The position numbers and the translations under genes are program-made. Of a stretch of DNA of 64,000 bases, positions 49,729-57,084 are shown in pieces. Source of the stretch: Chryseobacterium jejuense (GTDB lineage Bacteria; Bacteroidota; Bacteroidia; Flavobacteriales; Weeksellaceae); assembly GCF_017877355.1 (NCBI RefSeq), contig NZ_JAGIPR010000016.1, positions 28,800-92,799 of the forward strand. Direction: 5' to 3'. Numbering within the stretch: the stretch's first letter is position 1; each line of letters begins with the position of its first letter. Below the pieces are notes generated by a model, which made no database searches, was not told the origin of the DNA, and saw only the letters and a list, made by a program, of their open reading frames with translations.

Positions 49729-49832
49729 AAAAAATCTGCATAAGAAGTACACATAAGTTTTGAAAATTTCCAGTTTTCTTATTCAAAAACATCTGTGTAA
49801 ATCTGTGTAATCTATGGGAAACAATAAACCTC
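49729..49832 (+). repeat. Dispersed intergenic repeat between the RND pump and outer-membrane channel genes
   Basis: AAAAAAAATCTGCATAAG (from 49727) and ATCTGTGTAAATCTGTGTAA followed by ATCTATGGGAAAC (to 49822) resemble the internal and right-arm parts of the 104-bp repeat at 43298. It is noncoding. Confidence 0.6.
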
Positions 49833-49871
49833 AACATTGTTTAATTCATTAAAGTCTATTAAACAAAAACT

Positions 49872-51284
49872 ATGAAAAGACTAAAAAATATTATATTAAC
49901 ATTCGCCATAGCTTTAGGATCTGTTTCGTGTGTGTCAAAACTGGCATACACGGAGCCGGATCTTCCGCTTCCGGAAAAATTCCAGTACACAGCCACAGCT
50001 GATACAGCAAGCATTGCCAATCTGGAATGGAAACAGTTTTTCAATGACCCAATTCTACAAGGATTGATTGAAAAAGGGATTAAAAACAATTATGATCTTC
50101 AAATTGCCTTAAAACAAGTGGCTTCTTCACAGGAAAAACTGAAACAGGCAAAATATATGCAATACCCTGATGTTGGCTTTGGAGTAGCGGCTCAGATTTC
50201 TAAGCCATCCAAAAACAGCATGAACGGGCAAAGCTTAAACCTATTTTTAGGACAAAGCCATGTTGAAGATTATAATGCAGCTTTCAATTTATCATGGGAA
50301 GCTGATATCTGGGGGAAAATTAAAAACCAGCAGGAAGTTTCCAGAATGCAGTATCTGCAGACGTATGAAGGTTCCAAAGCCATCCAGACTCAGGTTGTAG
50401 CAGCTATTGCTCAAGGATATTACAATCTTTTGATGCTTGATAAACAATTAGCTATTGCAAAATCTAATTTTGAACTAAGCAGCAATACCTTAATGATTAC
50501 CCAAAAAATGTGGGAAAGTGGTGACACAACTTCATTGGGTGTTCAACAGGCAAGTGCTCAGAAACAGGCCACTGAACTATTAATTTCCCAATTGGAGCAG
50601 AACATCGCTATTCAGGAAAATGCATTGAGTATTTTGGTTGGAGAAACCCCTAATAAAGTCAACAGAACTCTTGAAATGTCTGATACTTCCCTACCTCAGA
50701 ATATCATGGCAGGTCTTCCTGCAGCCATGGTAAGCCGCAGACCGGATGTACGTCAGCAGGAACTTGTTTTACTTGAATCTAATGCTATGGTAGGAATTGC
50801 TCAGGCCAATATGTACCCCGCTTTAAAAATTACAGCCAATGGCGGAGTGAATTCATTCAAATTTGATAACTGGTTTCAGATTCCTGCCTCATTATTTGGA
50901 TCTGTTTTAGGAGGAATTACCCAGCCTATTTTCCAGAAAAGACAATTGAAAACAGATTTTGAGGTGGCTAAAATTCAAAGAGAGAAAAATGTATTGGCAT
51001 TCCGTCAATCTGTATTGAATGCTGTAGGTGAAGTTTCCGATGCTTTGGTTTCTAATGAAAATCTGAAAGTTCAGGAACAAAAAGCAACTGAGCAAACTAC
51101 TACATTGAAAGATGGAATTAAAAGTGCACAACTTCTTTACAGAGGAGGCTCAGCCAATTATCTTGAAGTAATTACCGCACAGGGAAATTCACTTCAGGCC
51201 GAGTTGAATCTTGCTTCCATTAAAAGACAGAGATTAAGCAGCATTGTAGATTTATACAGAGCGCTGGGCGGCGGTTGGAAGTAG
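49872..51284 (+). CDS. Outer-membrane efflux channel, TolC/NodT family
   Basis: The 470-aa lipoprotein has Cys20 in GSVSC. Two repeated TolC-type helical/beta hairpin units are visible: ALKQVASSQEKLKQAKYMQYPDVGFG, and AAMVSRRPDVRQQELVLLESNAMVGIAQANMYPALKIT, which is characteristic of the OprM/NodT branch. It forms the trimeric exit duct for the RND pump upstream. Spacing to the pump gene (213 bases with a repeat) suggests the same transcript or an additional promoter. Confidence 0.94.
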   Translation: MKRLKNIILTFAIALGSVSCVSKLAYTEPDLPLPEKFQYTATADTASIANLEWKQFFNDPILQGLIEKGIKNNYDLQIALKQVASSQEKLKQAKYMQYPDVGFGVAAQISKPSKNSMNGQSLNLFLGQSHVEDYNAAFNLSWEADIWGKIKNQQEVSRMQYLQTYEGSKAIQTQVVAAIAQGYYNLLMLDKQLAIAKSNFELSSNTLMITQKMWESGDTTSLGVQQASAQKQATELLISQLEQNIAIQENALSILVGETPNKVNRTLEMSDTSLPQNIMAGLPAAMVSRRPDVRQQELVLLESNAMVGIAQANMYPALKITANGGVNSFKFDNWFQIPASLFGSVLGGITQPIFQKRQLKTDFEVAKIQREKNVLAFRQSVLNAVGEVSDALVSNENLKVQEQKATEQTTTLKDGIKSAQLLYRGGSANYLEVITAQGNSLQAELNLASIKRQRLSSIVDLYRALGGGWK

Positions 51285-51305
51285 TAAATTAAATTATATT
51301 GTTAC

Positions 51306-51334
51306 ATGCAGTCCTTTTTCAGGACTGCATTTTT
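51306..51334 (+). terminator. Terminator of the efflux operon
   Basis: Perfect ten-base inverted repeat ATGCAGTCCT (51306-51315) / AGGACTGCAT (51321-51330), loop TTTTC, followed by TTTT. Confidence 0.9.
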
Positions 51335-51360
51335 ATGTAGGTCTATGATGTGCTGATATA

Positions 51361-51993
51361 TCAGGGTGTACTTTGTCCATATTTTTTTTGAACCGCAAAC
51401 ACAGATCCCGCCGTAAAAGAGTTTTTTGTAACAAATATATTATCAAACTGTGTCTCACTAATCGTCACATTCAATGTATTATTACTCAACACCTTTACCA
51501 TATCAGGAACGGTATTAGAATGGCCAACAATAACAACAACTTTTCCTTGATTTTGCGCTAGAATGCTGTTAATAAATACTTGAGTAGCAGCAATGGTGGC
51601 AGTAGGTATATATTCTTTAATCGTAATTCCTTTGCTCACCGCTAGTGGACTGGCTGTTTGCCTTGTACGGTTATATGGGGTTGTATAAATATTATCTATA
51701 TGAACATTCTCAAGTAAACGTTTTAATTCATTGGCCCTGAGCTTACCGGCACTCGTAAGATTAGGATCAGTTCCAAAGTTTTCTTTTTCTGCATGCCGCA
51801 ACAGAATACATACCGTTTCTGTACTGCTGATTTCTGAAGGAAGGGGAATTCCTAATGGATTTTCAGTACGGCTGGCTGAATTCACAACACGATTTTCAAC
51901 AGCAGCCTGTTGATTTTCCTGACTGGAAACTCTTTCACAACTGGTGAAAAAGACTATCATGGATGTCAAACCCGAAATAATTAGTTTCTTCAT
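51361..51993 (-). CDS. Histidine phosphatase-superfamily lipoprotein
   Basis: The 210-aa product has lipobox FFTSC (Cys19). A phosphoglycerate-mutase-like fold follows: RHAEKENFGTDPNLTSAGKLRA gives the catalytic RHG-type His and the loop, TTPYNRTRQTASPLA the second Arg, and VVIVGHSNTVPDMV the second His. It resembles SixA/histidine phosphatases that act on phospho-histidine or sugar phosphates in the envelope. The natural substrate is unknown. Confidence 0.87.
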   Translation of the reverse strand: MKKLIISGLTSMIVFFTSCERVSSQENQQAAVENRVVNSASRTENPLGIPLPSEISSTETVCILLRHAEKENFGTDPNLTSAGKLRANELKRLLENVHIDNIYTTPYNRTRQTASPLAVSKGITIKEYIPTATIAATQVFINSILAQNQGKVVVIVGHSNTVPDMVKVLSNNTLNVTISETQFDNIFVTKNSFTAGSVFAVQKKYGQSTP

Positions 51994-52138
51994 AATTGTT
52001 TTACGTTGTGTTTAAAAATCTCTTAAATAATCAATAAGGAAATTTAGTCTAAAAAACCAATATAAAGCGGATTACGAAAAAAAATAATGATTATTTCAAT
52101 AGTATATGAAGCATTTCTGTAAAATCCATATTATGCTA

Positions 52139-53050
52139 TTATTTATTTTGAATAGAAAGAAATTCAATTAAATTATTGAAATCATTTTGAGTGTAACCTA
52201 ATGATAAATAGTAAATATCATTGGCTTTTCTATACCAGGTCAGCTGACGTTTAGCATACCTGCGGCTGTTTTTTTTAATTTCTGACACCGCAAAATTCAG
52301 ATCCCATTCTCCATCGAAATATTTGAATAATTCAGCATAACCCACTGTATTCAACGCAGTCAATCCTTTGAATTTTTCCAAACCTTTCACCTCATCCAAA
52401 AGCCCTTTTTCCATCATGATATCAACCCTGCGGTTAATTCTGTCATATAATTCTTCCCTTGGGGCTTCAATTCCGATTCTGATCACATTAAAATCTCTGG
52501 AATCCTGAGAAACAGCAATCTGTTCAGAATATTTTTTACCGGTTTGCCAGATCACATCAATAGCCCGTAAAAGTCTTCGGTGGTTGTGAACATCTACTAC
52601 TTCAAAATATTCAGGATCCAACTCCTTTAAAATTTCCTGAAGTTTTTCTACTCCTTCTTCTTCCATTATTTTTTGAAGCTTTTCCTGATTATCAGCATTG
52701 GCTTCAGGTAAATCATTCAGACCTTCAATCACAGCTTTTTCATACATCATGCTTCCACCAACGAGAATTACGGTGTCATGATGTTGGAAAAGTTCATTGA
52801 GTTTTTTCAGAGCATCTTCTTCATATTGCCCAATAGAATAGTATTCTTCTACGGATAGATTTCCGATAAAATGATGAGGTGCTTCAGCCAATTCCTCATC
52901 AGAAGGAGCCGCTGTTCCAATTTTCATTTCCTTAAAAAACTGTCGGGAATCACAAGAAACAATTTCGGTATTGAAATGTTTTGCCAGATCAATTGCCAGT
53001 TTTGTCTTCCCTATTCCGGTGGGTCCTACTACAGAAATCAGATTTTTCAT
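52139..53050 (-). CDS. miaA: tRNA dimethylallyltransferase
   Basis: MiaA adds dimethylallyl to A37 of tRNAs reading UNN codons. The 303-aa product has the P-loop GPTGIGKTKLAIDLA (residues 9-23), SCDSRQFFKEMKIGTA with the conserved Asp-Ser, and HHFIGNLSVEEYY. Further features are GGSMMYEKAVIEGLNDLP and the C-terminal substrate region RIGIEAPREELYDRINRRVD with the closing KRQLTWYRK. Length is normal. It lies alone, divergent from yicC. Confidence 0.96.
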   Translation of the reverse strand: MKNLISVVGPTGIGKTKLAIDLAKHFNTEIVSCDSRQFFKEMKIGTAAPSDEELAEAPHHFIGNLSVEEYYSIGQYEEDALKKLNELFQHHDTVILVGGSMMYEKAVIEGLNDLPEANADNQEKLQKIMEEEGVEKLQEILKELDPEYFEVVDVHNHRRLLRAIDVIWQTGKKYSEQIAVSQDSRDFNVIRIGIEAPREELYDRINRRVDIMMEKGLLDEVKGLEKFKGLTALNTVGYAELFKYFDGEWDLNFAVSEIKKNSRRYAKRQLTWYRKANDIYYLSLGYTQNDFNNLIEFLSIQNK

Positions 53051-53120
53051 CGGTGCACATTCATTATTTTATCCGTAAAATAGAATCTTTTACAGATTTC
53101 ACTGTGCTAATTTAAATGTT

Positions 53121-53128
53121 TATCTTTG
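53121..53128 (+). promoter_or_regulatory. Promoter -7 box for yicC
   Basis: TATCTTTG (TAnnTTTG) ends 17 bases before the yicC ATG at 53146. Confidence 0.58.
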
Positions 53129-53145
53129 TAGAACAATAAAAAACT

Positions 53146-54003
53146 ATGATTTTATCAATGACTGGCTTCGGTAGAGCCGAAGATGTTTTTGAAGGAAAAA
53201 AAATAACAATAGATATTAAATCACTGAACAGCAAGAGCTTTGATTTAAATATCAAAATTCCTTTACGTTATAAAGAAAAAGAATTTGAGATCAGAAAAAT
53301 TCTTAACGATAGAATTATCCGTGGAAAAGTTGACTGCTACGTCAATATTGAAAACCTTGAAGAATCTAATGATGTAAAAATCAATAAAGGTTTAATTGAT
53401 TCCTACATCAATGAACTTAAAAATATTGCATCTGATGGTCCTAATTTCGAATATCTGAAAATGGCAGTAAGACTTCCGGATGCTATCACCTCAAGACCTG
53501 ACGAACTTACAGAAGGCGAATGGGAAGCATTAGCAAAAATCGTTAATGCTGCAGTAGATCGTTTTGAAGAATTCAGAAAAACTGAAGGCAGTAATTTACA
53601 TGAAGAGCTTAACAGAAATATTCAAAACATTGATAAGTATCTGAGCGAAGTAATTCCTTTCGAAGAAGAAAGAATTGTGAGTGTGAAAGAACGTTACCAA
53701 AAGTCTCTGAAAGAATTCGAAAATGTAGATGAAACACGTTTCTATCAGGAAATGGCTTACTTCACAGAAAAATTGGATATTTCAGAAGAAAAAGTAAGAC
53801 TTACTCAACATTTGAAATATTACAAGGAAGTAATGGACAACGAATCTTTCAATGGTAAAAAACTGGGCTTTATTTCTCAGGAAATCGGAAGAGAGATCAA
53901 TACATTAGGTTCCAAAGCCAATCATGCCGAAATTCAAAAGCTTGTAGTGAAGATGAAGGATGATCTGGAGAAAATTAAAGAACAAACGTTAAACGTATTA
54001 TAG
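53146..54003 (+). CDS. yicC: YicC-family endoribonuclease
   Basis: The 285-aa product has the strongly conserved start MILSMTGFGRAE and the C-terminal DUF1732-type region with EEERIVSVKERYQKSL, ISEEKVRLTQHLKYYKEVM, GKKLGFISQEIGREINTLGSKANHAEIQKLVVKMKDDLEKIKEQTLNVL features. E. coli YicC is an RNase that helps degrade the RyhB small RNA. It is followed by gmk after 70 bases, the classic yicC-gmk pair. Confidence 0.93.
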   Translation: MILSMTGFGRAEDVFEGKKITIDIKSLNSKSFDLNIKIPLRYKEKEFEIRKILNDRIIRGKVDCYVNIENLEESNDVKINKGLIDSYINELKNIASDGPNFEYLKMAVRLPDAITSRPDELTEGEWEALAKIVNAAVDRFEEFRKTEGSNLHEELNRNIQNIDKYLSEVIPFEEERIVSVKERYQKSLKEFENVDETRFYQEMAYFTEKLDISEEKVRLTQHLKYYKEVMDNESFNGKKLGFISQEIGREINTLGSKANHAEIQKLVVKMKDDLEKIKEQTLNVL

Positions 54004-54073
54004 ACAATAGACCTATAGACAAAAGATGATGAGATGCTGTCTCATATCTCTAATCTAAAAATCTCTAATCTAA

Positions 54074-54637
54074 ATGGATAAAGTAATTATATTTTCAGCA
54101 CCGTCTGGAAGCGGAAAAACTACATTGGTAAAACATTCTCTGGAAACTTTCCCGGAACTGGAATTTTCAATCTCGTGTACTACAAGACAGCCAAGAGGAA
54201 GTGAAGTACATGCTGTGGACTATCATTTTTTATCACCTGATGAATTCAGACAGAAAATTTCAGAAAATGCATTTGTAGAATATGAAGAAGTATACACTGA
54301 TAAATATTATGGAACTTTAAAATCTGAAGTAGAAAAGATCTGGAATCAGGGAAAAGTTGTTATTTTTGATGTAGACGTAAAAGGAGGAATCTCCCTGAAA
54401 AAATACTTCGGAGAAAAGGCTTTGTCTATTTTTATAGAACCGCCCTCCATTAAAGAACTGGAACGAAGATTGATTTTAAGAAACACGGATGATGCAGAAA
54501 CCATCAAAACCCGCGTTGAAAAGGCTGAAGAAGAAATGTCTTATGCCAGCGAATTTGACAGGATCGTAATCAATTCCGATCTTGATGAAGCTAAAAAAGA
54601 AATAGAAAGTTTAATAAAAAGTTTTATCAATAATTAA
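54074..54637 (+). CDS. gmk: Guanylate kinase
   Basis: Gmk phosphorylates GMP to GDP. The 187-aa product has P-loop SAPSGSGKTT (residues 8-17), the GMP-binding SCTTRQPRGSEVHAVDYHFL, EYEEVYTDKYYGTLKSEV, and the lid-like RLILRNTDDAETIKTR. Length is normal. It lies 70 bases after yicC and about 106 before nadA; the intergenic stretches carry TCTAATCTAAAAATC-type and CTAACTTCTAA-type repeats. Confidence 0.96.
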   Translation: MDKVIIFSAPSGSGKTTLVKHSLETFPELEFSISCTTRQPRGSEVHAVDYHFLSPDEFRQKISENAFVEYEEVYTDKYYGTLKSEVEKIWNQGKVVIFDVDVKGGISLKKYFGEKALSIFIEPPSIKELERRLILRNTDDAETIKTRVEKAEEEMSYASEFDRIVINSDLDEAKKEIESLIKSFINN

Positions 54638-54743
54638 TGGACAGAAGATGGAGGTCAGAAGATGGAAGTGATATACTTTCGTCAAAATCTAACTTCTAAT
54701 TTCTAACCTCTAACTTTTGATAATAAAAAACATTAAGGTTGAT
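54638..54743. repeat. Low-complexity intergenic repeats between gmk and nadA
   Basis: GAAGATGGAGGTCAGAAGATGG is near 54645 and AACTTCTAATTTCTAACCTC near 54690. Both unit types recur in other gaps (4408, 29290, 44070). A related TCTCTAATCTAA pair is at 54045-54073. No ORF or strong hairpin is present. Confidence 0.5.
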
Positions 54744-55763
54744 ATGAGTACCGAAACATTAGAAAAAGCTAAATCTGCGATTCCTGTAAAAGGATTCCTG
54801 GATATAAAAGATATAGCGATTCCTCAGGGAGAAGAATTGGTAAAAGCCATTCTGAAGCTTAAGGAAGAGAAAAATGCTGTAATCCTTGCCCATTATTACC
54901 AACCGGGAGAAATTCAGGATATCGCTGATTTCCTTGGAGATTCTTTACAGCTGGCAAGACAGGCAAAGGAAACCAACGCTGATATGATTGTATTCTGTGG
55001 AGTACATTTCATGGCTGAAGCTGCAAAAATTCTTAACCCAACTAAAAAAGTAGTTCTTCCTGATACGATGGCTGGATGCTCTCTGGCAGACGGATGTTCA
55101 GGAGAAGGTTTGAGAAAAATGCGTGAACAACATCCTGACGCTTTAATTGCCACTTACATCAACTGTAACGCAGAAACCAAGGCAGAAAGTGATATCATCG
55201 TAACAAGTTCAAATGCGGAGACAGTAATTGAAGCCCTTCCTAAAGACAGACCAATCATTTTCGCACCGGACAAAAACCTTGGAAGATATTTATCTAAAAA
55301 GACAGGCCGTGATATGATCCTTTGGGACGGAAGCTGTATAGTACATGAAGCATTTTCAATGGAAAGAATTGCTAAGCAACTTGCAGACAACCCAGATGCA
55401 AAATTAATTGCACACCCGGAAAGTGAAGAAGCTGTTTTAAAATTAGCACACTTCATTGGCTCTACTTCTGCTCTATTGAATTATGTAGAAAAAGACGATT
55501 GCCAGAAGTTCATCATTGCAACAGAAGAAGGAATTCTTCACGAAATGAGAAAACGCGCACCACACAAGGAATTGATTCCTGCATTGGTTTTTGATGAAAG
55601 CTGCAATTGTTCAGAATGTTTCTATATGAAACGTAATACAATGGAAAAATTGTATTTATGTATGAAATATGAACTTCCTGAGATCCTAATCGACGAAGAG
55701 CTAAGATTAAAAGCACTGAAACCTATTGAGGCTATGCTTGATCTTTCTAAAAGTATAAAATAA
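54744..55763 (+). CDS. nadA: Quinolinate synthase
   Basis: NadA condenses iminoaspartate with dihydroxyacetone phosphate to quinolinate in NAD synthesis, using a [4Fe-4S] cluster. The start is placed at MSTETLEKAKSAIPV (339 aa); the frame extends nine codons upstream to a TTG. AVILAHYYQPGEIQDIADFLGDS, VFCGVHFMAEAAKIL, MAGCSLADGC and the C-terminal EECNCSECFYMK-like segment (DESCNCSECFYM) carry the cluster cysteines. nadB and nadC are not in the window. Confidence 0.96.
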   Translation: MSTETLEKAKSAIPVKGFLDIKDIAIPQGEELVKAILKLKEEKNAVILAHYYQPGEIQDIADFLGDSLQLARQAKETNADMIVFCGVHFMAEAAKILNPTKKVVLPDTMAGCSLADGCSGEGLRKMREQHPDALIATYINCNAETKAESDIIVTSSNAETVIEALPKDRPIIFAPDKNLGRYLSKKTGRDMILWDGSCIVHEAFSMERIAKQLADNPDAKLIAHPESEEAVLKLAHFIGSTSALLNYVEKDDCQKFIIATEEGILHEMRKRAPHKELIPALVFDESCNCSECFYMKRNTMEKLYLCMKYELPEILIDEELRLKALKPIEAMLDLSKSIK

Positions 55764-55768
55764 ACAAA

Positions 55769-55791
55769 AGCACTGTAATTTTTACAGTGCT
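55769..55791. terminator. Bidirectional terminator between nadA and the peptide cluster
   Basis: AGCACTGTAA (55769-55778) pairs perfectly with TTACAGTGCT (55782-55791). T-rich sequence follows on the plus strand and also on the minus strand, so it ends nadA and the minus-strand peptide genes. Confidence 0.88.
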
Positions 55792-55818
55792 ATTTTATTT
55801 CTTGATTAATCAGATCTA

Positions 55819-56022
55819 TTAAGATACTCCACCATCCATGCATTCCATACTTACAATTACACATGCCTTGCAATATAAAGGAAGTGCCTGATAAGCGCTG
55901 CATGGAGCATCATTAGGTCCAGTTCCATAAGTTGTATGCTGTGGACATCTGCTACAGTTTGATCCTATTGAACCGTTTACTCCTCCAAGTTCGTTTCTGT
56001 TTAATTTCTTTAAATTTTTCAT
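55819..56022 (-). CDS. GG-leader six-cysteine peptide 1 (bacteriocin-like)
   Basis: The 67-aa product begins with a leader MKNLKKLNRNELGGVNGS of the double-glycine type, then a cysteine-rich core with Cys at 23, 26, 41, 51, 54 and 61. CSRCPQ, YGTGPNDAPCSAYQALP and CKACVIVSMEC align with peptides 2 and 4. Such peptides are often annotated as bacteriocin-like in Chryseobacterium. No exporter, peptidase or modifying enzyme is adjacent. The mature peptide, if cleaved after the GG-like site, would be about 47-50 residues and disulfide-bonded. Function is unknown. Confidence 0.8.
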   Translation of the reverse strand: MKNLKKLNRNELGGVNGSIGSNCSRCPQHTTYGTGPNDAPCSAYQALPLYCKACVIVSMECMDGGVS

Positions 56023-56063
56023 GGTTGTTTTAATTTTTTGATGTTATCAAATAGTAGTTTTAT

Positions 56064-56276
56064 CTAGTTCCCGAAATAATCAGAATAGTCTGGGCCATAG
56101 CAATCTGCACTTACATCCACACAGTTTCTGCAATTAGGAGATAATGCCCAAAAAGCCATACAGCCATTAGTATATTCTGGACCATCTCCATAATTACCAC
56201 CTGTTGGACATCCTGCACAACCAGACATTCCTTTACCATTGATATTTTTTAATTTTATTCTTGATAATTTTTTCAT
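56064..56276 (-). CDS. GG-leader six-cysteine peptide 2
   Basis: The start is taken at MKKLSRIKLKNINGKGMSG (70 aa); an upstream in-frame ATG at 56342 would overlap the neighbouring peptide gene. Cys at 20, 23, 39, 49, 52 and 59 match the pattern of peptide 1: CAGCPTG, YGDGPEYTNGCMAFWAL and CRNCVDVSADC. The leader ends in GKG rather than GG. It has a negatively charged tail ending DYFGN. It is 41 bases from peptide 1, same strand. Confidence 0.78.
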   Translation of the reverse strand: MKKLSRIKLKNINGKGMSGCAGCPTGGNYGDGPEYTNGCMAFWALSPNCRNCVDVSADCYGPDYSDYFGN

Positions 56277-56313
56277 ACTAAAAAGATTTTGAATGATTAT
56301 AATTCGATTCAAA

Positions 56314-56484
56314 TTACAGCTTTGGAGCATAACATTTTCCACCAGGCTTCAGCCAACATCCCCATTTACCTCCTCCCATAAAGCATACAAGCTGCTCACT
56401 ACCGCATGCTTCAATCTGGATCTGTGTGGCACCGCCACTAATGCTTTTCTTTTGGTCTCTTGATAATTTTTTCAATGTTTTCAT
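56314..56484 (-). CDS. GG-leader peptide 3, 56 aa, different core
   Basis: This short ORF (stop TAA at 56314-56316, ATG at 56482-56484) encodes a leader MKTLKKLSRDQKKSISGG with a true double glycine at residues 17-18 and a distinct core with four cysteines. The core includes EACGSEQLVC, a Gly-rich MGGGKWGCW and KPGGKCYAPKL. The leader closely resembles those of peptides 1 and 4, so it belongs to the same export/processing class even though the core differs. It is too short for most automated gene finders. Confidence 0.78.
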   Translation of the reverse strand: MKTLKKLSRDQKKSISGGATQIQIEACGSEQLVCFMGGGKWGCWLKPGGKCYAPKL

Positions 56485-56510
56485 AATATTTTAATTTTAA
56501 GATGATAAAC

Positions 56511-56536
56511 AAAAAGCAATGTTATACAACAATGCT
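56511..56536 (-). terminator. Probable terminator between peptides 4 and 3
   Basis: AGCAATGTT (56515-56523) and AACAATGCT (56528-56536) form a stem with one A/A mismatch. On the minus strand it is followed by TTTTTGTTT. Confidence 0.5.
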
Positions 56537-56556
56537 CTTCTATTATTAATACGGAA

Positions 56557-56751
56557 TTAATATGGACCTATACAATCCATACTTACCAGTACTCTTTTTT
56601 TACAGCACTCTGGTAGCCCATGATAATCTCCACATGATCTTGGTTCATTCGGACCATAAGGCCCAACAGGACAGTTTTCAAAACAATCCCAATTCCCTCC
56701 ACCATTAATTGATTTTAAATATTCTCTTTTAATTTTTTTTGAATTTTTCAT
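56557..56751 (-). CDS. GG-leader six-cysteine peptide 4
   Basis: The 64-aa product has leader MKNSKKIKREYLKSINGGG with a double glycine, then Cys at 23, 27, 40, 49, 50 and 60: CFENCPVGPYGP, RSCGDYHGLPECC and VLVSMDCIGPY. CP, YG and VSM-C are shared with peptides 1 and 2. It is the first gene of the minus-strand cluster and faces the thrA leader promoter on the other strand. Upstream is a loose TATATTTA -7 box. No modification enzyme lies nearby. Confidence 0.8.
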   Translation of the reverse strand: MKNSKKIKREYLKSINGGGNWDCFENCPVGPYGPNEPRSCGDYHGLPECCKKRVLVSMDCIGPY

Positions 56752-56850
56752 TGGATTTTCATTATAGTTAGTTGTATAAATATAAAGTTTTTAATTAATT
56801 ACACAAAATATTTCTCTAGAAAAGGACTTATTAATTTATTATTTTAAAAC

Positions 56851-56880
56851 TTTGCTATTCCAAAATAATTTGTACATTTG
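56851..56880 (+). promoter_or_regulatory. Promoter of the threonine operon
   Basis: TTTG (56851-56854) and TACATTTG (56873-56880) are 18 bases apart, an excellent Bacteroidota -33/-7 pair. The leader ORF starts only 10 bases after the -7 box. Confidence 0.75.
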
Positions 56881-56890
56881 TTTCGTTACA

Positions 56891-56992
56891 ATGAGTTTTT
56901 TAAGAAACATATCTGATATTTCTATCCTGAAGTCACCTATTTCAGGAGTATCTTCTGTTTCTACCTTCACAACTACAACAACTACCCCATAA
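56891..56992 (+). CDS. Threonine-rich leader peptide of the thr operon
   Basis: A 33-codon ORF starts at the first ATG after the promoter. The peptide ends ...SVSTFTTTTTTP: Thr at residue 25 and Thr 27-32, so seven of the last nine residues are threonine, encoded by acc, aca and act. Four isoleucines occur earlier (residues 7, 10, 12 and 17), as in the enterobacterial thrL, which senses Thr and Ile. The stop codon lies in the loop of a CCCC/GGGG hairpin, 92 bases before thrA. Position, codon content and following hairpins point to ribosome-mediated attenuation. A small ORF by chance cannot be excluded, but six consecutive Thr codons directly before thrA make this unlikely. Confidence 0.8.
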   Translation: MSFLRNISDISILKSPISGVSSVSTFTTTTTTP

Positions 56993-57039
56993 AGGGGTAA
57001 ATTTTCACATATTATTTCCGGCACCCTATACTTTTTTTT
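56983..57039 (+). promoter_or_regulatory. Candidate thr operon attenuator (alternative hairpins and U8 tract)
   Basis: Hairpin A: TACCCC (56983-56988) / GGGGTA (56994-56999), loop ATAAA, which holds the leader stop codon. Hairpin B: GGGGT (56994-56998) / ACCCT (57023-57027, one G-U pair), then ATAC and a run of eight T (57032-57039). A and B share GGGG and are mutually exclusive. B looks like a weak terminator; A would prevent it. A ribosome that finishes the Thr codons covers CCCC and would favour B. The stems are short, so the folding model is tentative. Confidence 0.65.
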
Positions 57040-57084
57040 CAAAGAGTAGCTCTCTCACTTTATCTAACCTCAAATAAATAATAG

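Noticed and set aside
56277..56342. Upstream ATG extending peptide 2 by 22 residues
   Set aside because: It would overlap the 3' end of peptide 3 and place a non-leader sequence before the conserved MKKLSR leader start.
56839..57042. Minus-strand 67-aa ORF with a run of six valines
   Set aside because: The valine run is the antisense of the threonine codons in the thr leader ORF. The plus strand has the promoter, leader start and hairpins. The minus frame has no promoter and covers the thr promoter itself.
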